Origin: Halomonas sp.
Lineage (GTDB): Bacteria > Pseudomonadota > Gammaproteobacteria > Pseudomonadales > Halomonadaceae
Length of the DNA stretch: 64,000 bases
Assembly (NCBI RefSeq): GCF_029263665.1
Contig: NZ_JAJUFQ010000002.1
Location: forward strand, 186,001 to 250,000
Direction: 5' to 3'
Shown here: one piece after another, positions 1 to 10,384 of the stretch
Position numbering within the stretch: position 1 is the stretch's first letter
Layout of the letters: each line of letters starts with the position of its first letter
Position numbers and translations under genes: made by a program
The notes under the pieces: model-generated
What the model was told of the DNA's origin: nothing
The model's database searches: none
What the model saw: the letters and a program-made list of their open reading frames with translations, nothing else

Positions 1-444
1 GACCTGGCTTCCGGTAGACGCCACCAGCGTCCCATGAAAGCGGCGATTGATATCGCTCCAGGTGGCAATGTCATCAACCGTGAGATACCCCTTTCCCAAC
101 AGCTCCTCCCCCTGGTGCAAACATTCCAGCAATCGCTTTGCGACTTCCTCAGACATACCGCGCTCTGCTAATCGCCGGGCTGCCAGTCCTTCGAGAGCAC
201 CCCGTACTTCTACCGCGATCTGTACATCTTCTTCGGTAAATTCGCGTACGACATAGCCACGTTTACCCGCTCGCTGAAGCAGTCCTTCCTGCTCCAGCGT
301 ACGAAAAGCAAGTCTCACCGGGGTTCGGGAAACTCCCAGTTTTTCAGCTACATGAAGCTCAGCCACACGTTCTCCCGGACAGTAGTGACCATCGCTGATG
401 AGCTTCCTCAAGCTATTCACGATATCGGATGAACTGCGACTCAC
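1..444 (-). CDS. vanR: GntR/FadR-family transcriptional regulator, VanR-like (3' end truncated by window edge)
   Basis: Reverse strand reads GTG start MSRSSSDIVNSLRKLISDGHYCPGERVAELHVAEKLGVSRTPVRLAFRTLEQEGLLQRAGKRGYVVREF (GntR wHTH) after an AGGAGAAG-type RBS; missed by the ORF track because of the GTG start; divergent from vanAB. Confidence 0.85.
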   Translation of the reverse strand, partial: MSRSSSDIVNSLRKLISDGHYCPGERVAELHVAEKLGVSRTPVRLAFRTLEQEGLLQRAGKRGYVVREFTEEDVQIAVEVRGALEGLAARRLAERGMSEEVAKRLLECLHQGEELLGKGYLTVDDIATWSDINRRFHGTLVASTGSQV

Positions 445-484
445 TGTCTTCTCCTATCCGGTTGCATTGGCTTCCTTCCATCAA

Positions 485-494
485 TTGGATCCAA
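485..494. promoter_or_regulatory. Palindromic operator TTGGATCCAA, copy 1 (VanR-type)
   Basis: Perfect 10-bp palindrome in the vanR/vanA divergent spacer; resembles the Caulobacter VanR operator ATTGGATCCAAT. Confidence 0.75.
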
Positions 495-536
495 CCAATG
501 TCTAAATTGACGAACCAGTACCCTCAGAGCTTAACT

Positions 537-546
537 TTGGATCCAA
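537..546. promoter_or_regulatory. Palindromic operator TTGGATCCAA, copy 2 (VanR-type)
   Basis: Second perfect copy, 52 bp centre to centre from copy 1. Confidence 0.75.
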
Positions 547-579
547 AAGATAATATTTCCCGTGACGCTAATGAGGACA

Positions 580-1650
580 ATGATAATGTTCCCCAAGAAT
601 ACTTGGTATGTTGCCTGTACGCCCGATGAGTTCGAACAGGCGCCGCTGGGGCGGAAAATCTGCAATGAATCCATCGTCTTCTTCCGTGATGAGGAAGGCA
701 GAGTAGCAGCCGTGGAAGACTTCTGTCCCCATCGTGGCGCACCCTTGTCATTGGGCTTCGTACGCGATGGCAAGTTGGTATGCGGCTACCATGGCCTCGA
801 AATGTCCCGTACAGGTCATTGCTCCAGCATGCCGGGCCAACGCGTCAAGGGGTTTCCTGGCATCAAGGCCTACCCCGTTGTAGAACGCCACGGCTTTGTC
901 TGGGTATGGCCGGGGGATGCCTCTCTGGCCGACCCCGAGAAGATTCCTCACCTGCACTGGGCAGAAAGCCCTGACTGGGCCTATGGCGGTGGCCTTTATC
1001 ACATCCACTGCGGATTTCGACTCATGGTCGATAACCTCATGGATCTCACGCATGAAACCTATGTCCATGCCTCCAGCATCGGCCAGCCGGAAATCGAGGA
1101 AGCCGCTCCAAAAACCGCGGTCAATGGTGAGGAAGTCGTCACTTCACGGACCATGGAGAACATTCCTGCGCCACCGTTCTGGCAAGCCGCCTTGCGTGGC
1201 AATGACCTGGCGGACGATGTCCCGGTGGATCGCTGGCAAATCTGCCGCTTCACGCCTCCCAGCCATGTCATGATTGAAGTGGGTGTGGCCCATGCCGGTA
1301 AAGGTGGCTACGACGCCCCCGCGGATGCCAAGGCATCCAGCATCGTGGTCGATTTCATCACCCCGGAGACAGAAACCTCGATCTGGTATTTCTGGGGCAT
1401 GGCCCGCAACTTCAAGCCTGAAGATGACCAACTGACAGCCACCATTCGTGAGGGCCAGGGAAAGATCTTTGCCGAGGATCTCGACATGCTCGAGGCCCAG
1501 CAACGTAACCTCTCGACCTACCCCGACCGCCAACTGCTGAAGCTCAACATCGACGGTGGCGGCGTGCAGGCAAGGCGCATCATCGAACGGCTGATTGCCG
1601 AGGAGCAAGCCACTGCCGAAACCACACTGAAAAAGGTAGGGTCAGCATGA
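580..1650 (+). CDS. vanA: Vanillate O-demethylase oxygenase subunit (Rieske non-heme iron)
   Basis: MFPKNTWYVACTPDEF; Rieske CPHRGAPLS...CGYHGLEM; DNLMDLTHETYVH iron site; RBS AGGA before ATG at 580. Confidence 0.9.
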   Translation: MIMFPKNTWYVACTPDEFEQAPLGRKICNESIVFFRDEEGRVAAVEDFCPHRGAPLSLGFVRDGKLVCGYHGLEMSRTGHCSSMPGQRVKGFPGIKAYPVVERHGFVWVWPGDASLADPEKIPHLHWAESPDWAYGGGLYHIHCGFRLMVDNLMDLTHETYVHASSIGQPEIEEAAPKTAVNGEEVVTSRTMENIPAPPFWQAALRGNDLADDVPVDRWQICRFTPPSHVMIEVGVAHAGKGGYDAPADAKASSIVVDFITPETETSIWYFWGMARNFKPEDDQLTATIREGQGKIFAEDLDMLEAQQRNLSTYPDRQLLKLNIDGGGVQARRIIERLIAEEQATAETTLKKVGSA

Positions 1651-2612
1651 GTCAGCCAACGCTTTCCCTGATAGTCGAAGTGGCACGCAAGGAAATGGGT
1701 GCCGAGGACATTGCCGTTTTCGAGCTTATAGATCCCCATGGCCGGCAACTGCCGGCCTTCAACGCCGGGGCGCATATCGATGTGCGCGTGAGCGACGACA
1801 TCATCCGGCAGTACTCACTGTGCAACCGCTCTGAAACGCCCTATTCCTATCGAATTGGCGTGCTGAAGGACCCTGAATCGCGAGGCGGTTCGGTGGCCAT
1901 GCACGACAGTCTCGAGCCAGGAGACCTCCTGCAGATCAGCGCACCGAAGAATCACTTTCCGCTGGAACCCGCCCCTCATACCCTGCTGTTTGCAGGTGGA
2001 ATCGGTATCACGCCGATTCTCTGCATGGCTGAGCACCTGGCTCATGGCGCAACGGAATTCTCTCTGCACTACTGCACCCGTAGCCGACCGCGAACCGCTT
2101 TCGCAGAATACCTCGAGACCTCCGCTTTCTCTTCGCGAGTGAACTTCCACTTCGACGACCAGCCCGAGACCCAGTTGAACCTCGTAGAAACACTGCGTGA
2201 TGCGCCCGACAACTCGCATGCGTATGTCTGCGGCCCCAAGGGCTTTATTGATGCCGTGCTGTCGGCCTGCCGTGAACAAGGCTGGGAGGAATCTCGCCTG
2301 CATTGCGAATACTTTGCCGGGGCAACGACGAGCAGCGATGACGATGGCAGTTTCGAGGTCGTCATCGCCAGCAGTGGCGACTGCTATACCGTGCCAGCTG
2401 ACAAGACGGTTCACCAGGTGCTGGAAGAGAACGGCGTCGAGATCATGGTCTCCTGCGAACAGGGCGTTTGCGGCACATGTCTGACCGGTGTGCTCGAAGG
2501 CACCCCCGATCACCGTGACCTTTACCTCGACGATAGCGAGCATGCCGCCAATGACCAGTTTACCCCCTGCTGCTCAAGAGCCAGGTCGTCCCGGCTCGTC
2601 CTCGACCTTTGA
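1647..2612 (+). CDS. vanB: Vanillate O-demethylase reductase subunit
   Basis: Flavin/NAD reductase domain plus C-terminal 2Fe-2S ferredoxin motif CEQGVCGTCLTGVLEG; overlaps vanA stop. Confidence 0.9.
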   Translation: MSQPTLSLIVEVARKEMGAEDIAVFELIDPHGRQLPAFNAGAHIDVRVSDDIIRQYSLCNRSETPYSYRIGVLKDPESRGGSVAMHDSLEPGDLLQISAPKNHFPLEPAPHTLLFAGGIGITPILCMAEHLAHGATEFSLHYCTRSRPRTAFAEYLETSAFSSRVNFHFDDQPETQLNLVETLRDAPDNSHAYVCGPKGFIDAVLSACREQGWEESRLHCEYFAGATTSSDDDGSFEVVIASSGDCYTVPADKTVHQVLEENGVEIMVSCEQGVCGTCLTGVLEGTPDHRDLYLDDSEHAANDQFTPCCSRARSSRLVLDL

Positions 2613-2669
2613 TCATGCCAGGTCACCAGCACACGGATAAGCGGCCGCTGACGGGAGAACAACAAGACA

Positions 2670-4010
2670 ATGAACACCCAAGACCCTCGAGACAGCCTGC
2701 ACTCAAGGCCCATGTCTCGCTATCAAATATGGATCATCACGCTATGTACTCTCATCGCAGCACTGGATGGCTTCGATGTGCTAGTCATGGCCTTTACCGC
2801 ACCAGCTATTGCCGAGAACTGGTCTGTCAGTGCCTCTTCACTGGGAATTCTCTTCAGTGCAGGCCTGCTCGGCATGGGGCTTGGTGCCTTTCTGGTGGCG
2901 CCATTAGGAGACCGCTACGGCAGACGACCAACGGCATTACTCTGTGTCAGCCTGTTGATGGTATCCATGCTGTGCTCGGCTTTGGCCCAGAATGTCGTAC
3001 AGCTGTTCATTACCCGTCTGTTCACGGGTATTGGCGTCGGAGCTGTGCTGGCTACGGTGAATATCGTGGTAACGGAGTACGCCAATGACCGCCGCCGCAG
3101 CCTATGCAATGCCATCATTTCACTCGGCTATCCGGTTGGCGCCACCCTCGGAGGGCTGGCATCTGTCGAGCTGATAGAGCACTTCGGTTGGCGAGCCCCC
3201 TTTGTGTTCGGCGGGCTTGCCGCGTTGTTGCTGCTGCCTCTCGTATGGTGGGGCTTTCCAGAATCGCTGGAATTCCTGATCGAGAAACGCCCACGCAATG
3301 CACTGGGCCGGCTCAATACCATTTTCCCCAGGCTTCACCTGGCCGAGTTGAAACAGCTTCCGCAACAACGTCAAGGCGGCGCAGAACGTTCCGGGCCGAA
3401 AGACCTCCTTGTCGGTGAGTACCGTGTTCCTTTTCTGGCGTCCTGCGGTCTCTACTTCTGCGTGATGATGAGCTTCTATTTCATGATCAGTTGGACGCCG
3501 AAGATCCTGACGGACGCAGGCTTGAGCCTTGGCGGAGGTATTTCCGGCGCCATGCTGCTCAATATTGGAGGAGCCATCGGTTGTCTGCTCTACGGGCTGC
3601 TGGCGACAAGACTCGGGGCACGACGCCTGGCCGTTGTCATCATGCTGGCCCTGTTCGCGACCATGGTGCTGTTCAGCAACATTCCTTATGAACCGCTTCT
3701 ACTCACCACCGTTGCGCTCGCATTGGGCTTCTTTCTGTTCGGCGCCATCGCGGTGCTCTACGTCATCGTCCCTACCACCTTCCCGGCAGCATTGAGAAGT
3801 ACCGGCACCGGACTGGCAATGGGGATGGGACGAGTCGGCTCGGTGATTGGCCCTGCTCTTGCTGGCGTACTCATGGACGAGGGCTGGCAGCGCCCCAGCT
3901 ATTTTCTGGCGTTGGCTGCTCCGCTGTTGATCGCTGCGGCACTGGTAGGACTGCTGGCCACAAACACCCGTCGGCAATCTTGCAGGCAACCAGAAAGCTC
4001 AATCCAATAA
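2670..4010 (+). CDS. MFS aromatic acid:H+ symporter (PcaK/VanK type)
   Basis: MFS motif GDRYGRRPTALLC; 12-TM pattern; follows vanAB. Confidence 0.85.
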   Translation: MNTQDPRDSLHSRPMSRYQIWIITLCTLIAALDGFDVLVMAFTAPAIAENWSVSASSLGILFSAGLLGMGLGAFLVAPLGDRYGRRPTALLCVSLLMVSMLCSALAQNVVQLFITRLFTGIGVGAVLATVNIVVTEYANDRRRSLCNAIISLGYPVGATLGGLASVELIEHFGWRAPFVFGGLAALLLLPLVWWGFPESLEFLIEKRPRNALGRLNTIFPRLHLAELKQLPQQRQGGAERSGPKDLLVGEYRVPFLASCGLYFCVMMSFYFMISWTPKILTDAGLSLGGGISGAMLLNIGGAIGCLLYGLLATRLGARRLAVVIMLALFATMVLFSNIPYEPLLLTTVALALGFFLFGAIAVLYVIVPTTFPAALRSTGTGLAMGMGRVGSVIGPALAGVLMDEGWQRPSYFLALAAPLLIAAALVGLLATNTRRQSCRQPESSIQ

Positions 4011-4055
4011 AACCCATCCAACAAAATCAGTCTAATAAAATCGATCCGATAAGCA
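4000..4055. repeat. Degenerate tandem repeat, about 4 units of 12-16 bp
   Basis: ATCCAATAAAACCC / ATCCAACAAAATCAGT / CTAATAAAATCG / ATCCGATAAGC; includes the stop codon of the MFS gene. Confidence 0.75.
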
Positions 4056-4125
4056 GAAACAGCAAGGGCGGGAGACCGCCCTTGTCTTATCCACACCCGG
4101 AGCAGATCAACCGACTGGGGATAAC

Positions 4126-6201
4126 CTAATCCAGCAACGAACGCAGTCCGGCAATGGCGCTCTTGCCACGTTCCTGCTTACGTTCTGGATCTTCCCGATC
4201 AGCGCGCCCTTCCCACTCGAGGTCTTCCGGCGGCAGTTCATCAAGGAAGCGGCTGGGTACACAATCCAGCATTTCACCGAACGCCTTGCGCTGGCGAGCC
4301 AGGGTCATGGTCAGGGTCTGGCGTGCACGGGTGATGCCCACATAGGCCAGACGCCGCTCTTCCTCGACGGTACCCGACTCAATGGAGTTTCGATGCGGCA
4401 GCAGTTCCTCTTCCAGCCCCATCAGGTAGACATGCGGAAACTCGAGACCCTTGGAAGCATGCATGGTCAGGAGTTGCACACGGTCGGAGTCATCCTCCTC
4501 GGCCTGCTGTTCGAGGATGTCGCGCAGTACCAGGCGCGAAATCGCCGCTTCCACGCTATCGGTTTCAGTGTCCTCGCTGGCGGTACTCTCTTCCGGATCC
4601 GCCTGCATCGACTTCTCGAGCTGATCGATCAGGATCCACACGTTGCCCATGCGCCGTTCGGCGATAGTCGGTGCGCTGGCATTCTGGTAGAGCCAAGCCT
4701 CGTAATCCATCTCACGCATCATGTCGCGAATGGCGGCAATGGCATCGCCGCCGTCCATGCGTCGGCGCACCCCTTCGATAAAGTGGGTAAAACGCGTCAG
4801 GCGCTCCACGGCACGCGCAGGCAACTGCTCCGCCAAGCCCAGTTCCTGACAGGCCGCAAACAGCGATACATTGCGCTCAGTGGCGTAATTGGCCAACTTT
4901 TCCAGTGTGGTGGGACCGATCTCGCGGCGCGGCACGTTGACGATACGCAGGAAGGCGTTGTCATCGGCTGGATTGATCAACAGCCGCAGGTAGGCCATGG
5001 CGTCCTTGATCTCGCCACGCGAGAAGAACGAGGTGCCGCCTGAAAGCTTGTAGGGAATCTGGTAGTGCTGGAGCTTGAGCTCCAGCAGCCGCGCCTGGAA
5101 GTTGCCGCGATAGAGCACGGCAAAATCGCGCCACTCGGCCCGTTCCTTGATGCGGCGCGTCAGGATCTCACTGGCAACCCGCTCAGTCTCGGCTTCCTCG
5201 TGGCGGGTAACCACAATGCGGATCGGGTCGCCCTTGCCCATCTCCGACCACAACGTCTTGTCATAGACGTGGGGGTTATTGGCGATCAGGGTATTGGCGG
5301 CATGCAGAATGATGCCGGTAGAGCGATAGTTCTGCTCCAGCTTGATCACGTTGAGGCGCGGGAAGTCCTCGCCGAGAGTGACGAGGTTCTCCGGCCGTGC
5401 GCCACGCCAGGCGTAGATCGACTGGTCATCATCCCCCACCACGGTAAAGGTCTGACGCTCGGCCATCAGCATGCGCACCAACATGTACTGACTGATGTTG
5501 GTGTCCTGGTATTCGTCGACCAGCATGTAGTGAATCTTGCGCCGCCAGCGCTCCAGCGCCTCGGGGTTATCGCGCAGCAGCACCACTGGCAGCAGGATCA
5601 GGTCATCGAAGTCCACCGCGTTGTAGGCCTTGAGATGGCGCACATAGGCCTCGTAGACCCGGGCAGCATAATGCTCGTCCTCACTGGAGGCATGCGACAG
5701 CGCCTGACCGGGCAACACCAGGTCGTTCTTCCAGTTGGAGATAGCCGCCTGTACCTGGTTGATCTGATCGGCATCGACCTGGGCATCCTTGTTCATCAGG
5801 TCACGCAACAGGGCCTTGGCATCTTCCGGGTCGAACAGCGAGAAGCCCGGCTTGTAGCCGAGTGCCTTTAGCTCACCGCGGATGATGTTGAGGCCAAGGG
5901 TGTGGAAGGTGGATACGGTCAGGCCATGCCCTTCACGTCCCCTGAGCATGCCACTGACACGTTCCTTCATCTCCCGGGCGGCCTTGTTGGTAAAGGTCAC
6001 CGCGGCAATGCGCCGTGCGCTCATGCCACATTCCTGGATCAGATAGGCGATCTTGGTGGTGATCACGCTGGTCTTGCCGGAACCCGCACCTGCCAGTACC
6101 AGGCAAGGACCATCGATATAGCGCACCGCTTCCTGCTGACGCGGGTTCAGCTTGCGCAGCCGCTGGGCGATGGTCAGAGGAGCAGGATCGGGGGCACTCA
6201 T
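4126..6201 (-). CDS. rep: ATP-dependent DNA helicase Rep (UvrD/Rep SF1)
   Basis: [71 protein letters not shown]. Confidence 0.95.
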   Translation of the reverse strand: MSAPDPAPLTIAQRLRKLNPRQQEAVRYIDGPCLVLAGAGSGKTSVITTKIAYLIQECGMSARRIAAVTFTNKAAREMKERVSGMLRGREGHGLTVSTFHTLGLNIIRGELKALGYKPGFSLFDPEDAKALLRDLMNKDAQVDADQINQVQAAISNWKNDLVLPGQALSHASSEDEHYAARVYEAYVRHLKAYNAVDFDDLILLPVVLLRDNPEALERWRRKIHYMLVDEYQDTNISQYMLVRMLMAERQTFTVVGDDDQSIYAWRGARPENLVTLGEDFPRLNVIKLEQNYRSTGIILHAANTLIANNPHVYDKTLWSEMGKGDPIRIVVTRHEEAETERVASEILTRRIKERAEWRDFAVLYRGNFQARLLELKLQHYQIPYKLSGGTSFFSRGEIKDAMAYLRLLINPADDNAFLRIVNVPRREIGPTTLEKLANYATERNVSLFAACQELGLAEQLPARAVERLTRFTHFIEGVRRRMDGGDAIAAIRDMMREMDYEAWLYQNASAPTIAERRMGNVWILIDQLEKSMQADPEESTASEDTETDSVEAAISRLVLRDILEQQAEEDDSDRVQLLTMHASKGLEFPHVYLMGLEEELLPHRNSIESGTVEEERRLAYVGITRARQTLTMTLARQRKAFGEMLDCVPSRFLDELPPEDLEWEGRADREDPERKQERGKSAIAGLRSLLD

Positions 6202-6686
6202 GGTTCATCCTTGGCTGCGGGCAAGGCCGCGCCATTGAAGTCGAGCTGTCGCCAGGCCTCATAGACCAGTACCGCACAGGCATTGGACAGGTTGAGGCTA
6301 CGGCTGTCCGGCAACATGGGAATGCGTAGGCGTTGCTCGGCAGGTAGCGCATCAATCATGGCTTGAGGCAGGCCTCGGGTCTCAGGACCGAACACCAGCG
6401 CATCACCCGGACGATAGTCTGGCTCGTGATAGCCACACCGCCCCCGGGTGGACACGGCAAACACACGTGCGGGATTCACCTTGGCCATGAAGGCATCCCA
6501 GTCCTGGTGCACCTGAACCCGAGCCCACTCGTGATAATCCAGGCCGGCACGACGCAAACGCTTGTCATCCAGTTGAAAACCCAACGGCTCGATCAAGTGC
6601 AGGCGGAAACCTGTGTTGGCACACAGGCGAATCAGATTTCCGGTATTCGGGGGAATTTCCGGCTGATAAAGCACCACGTCAAGCAT
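6198..6686 (-). CDS. trmL: tRNA (cytidine(34)-2'-O)-methyltransferase (SPOUT)
   Basis: [54 protein letters not shown]. Confidence 0.93.
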   Translation of the reverse strand: MLDVVLYQPEIPPNTGNLIRLCANTGFRLHLIEPLGFQLDDKRLRRAGLDYHEWARVQVHQDWDAFMAKVNPARVFAVSTRGRCGYHEPDYRPGDALVFGPETRGLPQAMIDALPAEQRLRIPMLPDSRSLNLSNACAVLVYEAWRQLDFNGAALPAAKDEP

Positions 6687-6701
6687 GGTAGATACCCAAC
6701 G

Positions 6702-7418
6702 TCAGGCGCTTACGCCATAGCGATCACGATAGGTTCGGATAGCCTCGGCATGGACATTCAAGGTGTCCTCGGCCTGCTCTTCAAGGTAAGCAAGGACCTG
6801 TTCAAGGCTGACGATGCTGACGACCGGTATGCCATAGCGTGCTTCGACCTGCTGGATGGCGCTGGCATCGGTCTCTTCACTGGCACGCTCCTGGCGATCG
6901 AGTGCTACCACCACGCCCGCTGCCTGGGCATCAGCTGCGTCGATCAATTGCATGACTTCACCGATGGCCGTACCGGCAGTGATGACGTCATCGATGATCA
7001 GGATGCGACCTTTTAACGCAGCCCCGACGATGTTTCCGCCTTCACCGTGATCCTTGGCCTCTTTGCGATTGAACGAAAAGGGCATATCGCGGTCATGATG
7101 ATCGGCCAGCGCGACCGCGGTCGCAGCCGCCAGAGAAATTCCTTTGTAGGCCGGTCCGAACAGTACATCGGCAGAGATGCCGCTGGCTTCGATGGCCTGG
7201 GCATAGAAACGTCCGAGGCGTGCCAGGGCCCGACCTGTCTTGAACAGGCCAGCATTGAAGAAATAAGGGCTCACCCGGCCCGACTTGAGGGTGAACTCAC
7301 CAAAACTGAGTACGCCTTGTTCGATGGCGAATTCGATGAATTCCCGCTGATAGGATTCGAGGCGCGTCGCGCCTGACGGTTGAGTTGCCTTGTCAGCCAC
7401 TAGGCCTCCCGACTGCAA
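6702..7418 (-). CDS. pyrE: Orotate phosphoribosyltransferase
   Basis: [27 protein letters not shown] motif [16 protein letters not shown]. Start uncertain. Confidence 0.93.
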   Translation of the reverse strand: MQSGGLVADKATQPSGATRLESYQREFIEFAIEQGVLSFGEFTLKSGRVSPYFFNAGLFKTGRALARLGRFYAQAIEASGISADVLFGPAYKGISLAAATAVALADHHDRDMPFSFNRKEAKDHGEGGNIVGAALKGRILIIDDVITAGTAIGEVMQLIDAADAQAAGVVVALDRQERASEETDASAIQQVEARYGIPVVSIVSLEQVLAYLEEQAEDTLNVHAEAIRTYRDRYGVSA

Positions 7419-7611
7419 TACCTTGATTTATGGCTTTTCGACGCGGAGCTCTATCCTGACTAATGAGGCATGGCAAACCAAGTCGCCATCGTGAAAGAAA
7501 GGGGCCTCTCTCTATAAGGCGCGCCTATCTATCACGTTTATCGATTCTAGCCATTTACCCAAACGTCGAAACGTCAGGTATCATACACGCGCGACGCAAA
7601 AGGGACCATGT

Positions 7612-8379
7612 ATGAAAATCGCCAGTATCAATGTCAACGGCATACGTGAGGCCGTCGGTCGAGGCTTTCTCGACTGGCTTGCCAATCAGGACGCCGACGT
7701 CGTCTGTGTACAGAACCTCAAAGCCAAAAGCTTCGAACTAGACGACAGTATCCTCTATCCAGAAGGCTACGAGGGCTATTTCCTCGATGCCGAACAGGAT
7801 GGTTTCTCCGGCGTAGGACTTTACTGCCGCAAGATTCCCAAGGCCATCATGTACGGCCTGGGCTTCCCGCAGTGCGACCATGAAGGCCGCTTTCTGCAGG
7901 CAGACTACGACCGTTTCAGCATCGCCAGTTTCCTGATGCCCGACGGTAGCGACCCCGCTGCCAAGCAGGCCTTCATGGCGCAGTATCAGGAATATCTGGC
8001 CAAGATGGCGCGCAAGCGCCGCGAATATATCATTTGCGGCACCTGGCACATCGCCCACAAGACACTGGATCTGGCCAATTGGTCCGATAACCAGACGACG
8101 CCCGGCTTCAAGCCGGAAGAACGTGCCTGGATGGATCAGGTGTTCGGCCCTACCGGCTTCATCGATACCTTCCGCGAGATCAACCGCGATGGCGATGAGT
8201 ACACCTGGTGGCCGAAACTGGATCAGGATGAGCCGCGCTCCCGTCAGGAAGGTTGGCGCCTGGATTACCAGGTCGTCGGTCCGAACTTCCGCCGTCACGT
8301 GAAGGACGCCTGGATCGACTACGACGCCACCTTCTCCGAGTTCGCGCCTCTGATCATCGAATACGACCTGCCATTGTAA
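7612..8379 (+). CDS. crc: Crc-type catabolite repression control protein (ExoIII fold, catalytic residues lost)
   Basis: Resembles Pseudomonas Crc (LDWL..QDADVVC, GRFLQADYDR, KRREYIICG, PGFKPEERAWMD, DEYTWWP, GWRLDYQ); located between pyrE and rph. Confidence 0.85.
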   Translation: MKIASINVNGIREAVGRGFLDWLANQDADVVCVQNLKAKSFELDDSILYPEGYEGYFLDAEQDGFSGVGLYCRKIPKAIMYGLGFPQCDHEGRFLQADYDRFSIASFLMPDGSDPAAKQAFMAQYQEYLAKMARKRREYIICGTWHIAHKTLDLANWSDNQTTPGFKPEERAWMDQVFGPTGFIDTFREINRDGDEYTWWPKLDQDEPRSRQEGWRLDYQVVGPNFRRHVKDAWIDYDATFSEFAPLIIEYDLPL

Positions 8380-8423
8380 TCCCGTTCGCGTCGCCGTCTG
8401 GCCCGGATACGGGCCGGATAACT

Positions 8424-8449
8424 CAACGCCGGCCCGAGGGCCGGCGTTG
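8424..8449. terminator. Hairpin downstream of crc, between crc and rph
   Basis: CAACGCCGGCCC-GA-GGGCCGGCGTTG, perfect 12-bp stem. Confidence 0.75.
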
Positions 8450-8489
8450 TCGTTTCCAGGGAGACATGAGAGAGAGGAGAAGGTGGCTC

Positions 8490-9230
8490 TCAGCCGCGAA
8501 CCCCCAGGGCTTCGCGCTGATGCTCGAACAGCTCGGTACCCGCTTTCTCGGCCAGGTCGAGCATGGCGTTGAGCTGTGACCGGGTAAAGGTACCGGCTTC
8601 AGCCGTTCCTTGTACCTCTATCAGCTCACCACTTTCGGCAATCACGACATTCATGTCGGTATCGGCCTTGGAGTCTTCCGGGTAATCCAGGTCGACAACG
8701 GGTTGTCCCTTGTACAACCCGACCGATACGGAACTGACCAGTTGCTTGAACGGATCGCTCTTAATCAGTTTCTTGCGCTGCAGATGGCGAATGGCGTCGA
8801 CCAGCGCGACACAGCCTCCTGTGATAGAAGCCGTGCGTGTACCACCATCCGCCTGGATCACGTCGCAGTCCAGGGTGATGGTGAACTCACCCAGCTTTTT
8901 CAGATCCACCGCCGCGCGCAGCGAGCGGCCGATCAGACGTTGAATCTCCAGCGTCCGCCCACCCTGCTGGCCACGCGCCGCCTCACGCCCACTACGGGAA
9001 TGAGTTGCCCGCGGCAGCATGCCATATTCTGCCGTCACCCAGCCTTGGTGCTTGCCGCGCAACCAGCGTGGTACACCCGCCTCGACAGAAGCATTGCACA
9101 GCACTTTGGTATCACCGAACTCCACCAGCACCGAGCCTTCGGCATGGCGGGTGTAGTCACGGGTGAGTCGGATTTCGCGGGTCTGGTCGAAAGCGCGTCC
9201 GCTGGGACGGCAAATGTCCGATGAAGACAT
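8490..9230 (-). CDS. rph: Ribonuclease PH
   Basis: [63 protein letters not shown]. Confidence 0.95.
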   Translation of the reverse strand: MSSSDICRPSGRAFDQTREIRLTRDYTRHAEGSVLVEFGDTKVLCNASVEAGVPRWLRGKHQGWVTAEYGMLPRATHSRSGREAARGQQGGRTLEIQRLIGRSLRAAVDLKKLGEFTITLDCDVIQADGGTRTASITGGCVALVDAIRHLQRKKLIKSDPFKQLVSSVSVGLYKGQPVVDLDYPEDSKADTDMNVVIAESGELIEVQGTAEAGTFTRSQLNAMLDLAEKAGTELFEHQREALGVRG

Positions 9231-9396
9231 GGCACCTCACTTGGCGCCCACCACCGAGCACAGGAAGACAAGTCCATGGGGTGGTAGACAGGAAAATTGG
9301 CAATGGGCCGCCATTCTACCGCAATCATTCCCCGGGTAGGCCAGCCAATCAGGTAAACTGGCCATAACCCCGATTTTTTTCATTCAGGAGCCCGCC

Positions 9397-10260
9397 ATGG
9401 TTCACAGCATGACCGCCTTCTCACGCCAGGAACATGAAGCCGACTGGGGCAGCCTGCAGCTGGAGTTGCGCAGTGTGAACCAACGCTACCTGGAACCGCA
9501 CTTCCGCCTGCCGGAAAGCCTGCGCGACCTGGAACCGGCATTTCGCGAGGCTCTGCGCCATCGCATCGCCCGCGGCAAACTGGAGTGCAGCCTGCGCTTC
9601 GAACCCAGTGAAGCCAGTGAAACCCTGACGGTCAATGCAGAGCGCCTCAAGGCCTTGTCCGGCGCCTTGAAGGAAGTGCGAAAAGCGCTCCCCGAAGCCC
9701 CCATGCCCGACGCCCTGGCCCTGCTCGATCATCCTGGCGTGCTGCAAAGCTCCGGACTGGACATGGAAGCCATCAAGCAGGCCGCTACCGAACTGTTCAA
9801 GCAATCTCTCAATGACCTGATCGAAGGTCGTCAGCGCGAAGGCCAGCGGCTCAGGGAACTGATCGAGGAACGCTTGTCCGCGATCAGCGAAGTCGTTGCC
9901 GAGGTACGCACCCGTATGCCCGAAATCCTCGAGCGCCAGCGCAAACAGCTGGAAGAAAAGCTCGAAGCATTAAGTGTGGAACTCGATCCCCAGCGCCTCG
10001 AAGCAGAAGTGGTATTGATGGCACAGAAGGCCGACGTCGCTGAAGAGCTCGACCGCCTCGACACCCACGTTGCCGAAGTGGCTCGCCAGCTCCAGCAGAA
10101 AGGCCCCGTAGGCCGCCGCCTCGACTTTCTGATGCAGGAACTCAACCGTGAAGCCAACACCCTGTCATCCAAGTCCGTGGTCGCCGACACCACCCGCTGC
10201 GCCGTCGAGCTCAAGGTGCTGATCGAACAGATGCGTGAGCAGATTCAGAATATCGAGTAG
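9397..10260 (+). CDS. yicC: YicC family endoribonuclease
   Basis: MVHSMTAFSRQE...; LRSVNQRYLEPHFRLPE; C-terminus LKVLIEQMREQIQNIE. Confidence 0.93.
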   Translation: MVHSMTAFSRQEHEADWGSLQLELRSVNQRYLEPHFRLPESLRDLEPAFREALRHRIARGKLECSLRFEPSEASETLTVNAERLKALSGALKEVRKALPEAPMPDALALLDHPGVLQSSGLDMEAIKQAATELFKQSLNDLIEGRQREGQRLRELIEERLSAISEVVAEVRTRMPEILERQRKQLEEKLEALSVELDPQRLEAEVVLMAQKADVAEELDRLDTHVAEVARQLQQKGPVGRRLDFLMQELNREANTLSSKSVVADTTRCAVELKVLIEQMREQIQNIE

Positions 10261-10280
10261 AGCTCCAACCCAGCCCAGGA

Positions 10281-10309
10281 AAACCCTATATTGCTGCAAT
10301 ATAGGGTTT
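10281..10309. terminator. Perfect 29-nt inverted repeat just downstream of yicC
   Basis: AAACCCTATATTGC-T-GCAATATAGGGTTT; no T-run follows, so terminator function is tentative. Confidence 0.5.
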
Positions 10310-10384
10310 CTGCGCGGAGGCTTATCGGCTGCTCAGTGATTATGAGACAGAATACGCGCATTATCCTGAAACACAGGTAGTTAC

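Noticed and set aside
1815-2543. 242-aa minus-strand ORF opposite vanB
   Set aside because: Shadow ORF of vanB.
4393-5871. Long plus-strand ORFs (216 and 268 aa) opposite rep
   Set aside because: Antisense open frames typical of GC-rich DNA; Rep is unambiguous on the other strand.
7612-8379. Exodeoxyribonuclease III (xthA)
   Set aside because: Catalytic motifs are replaced; Crc fits both sequence and location.
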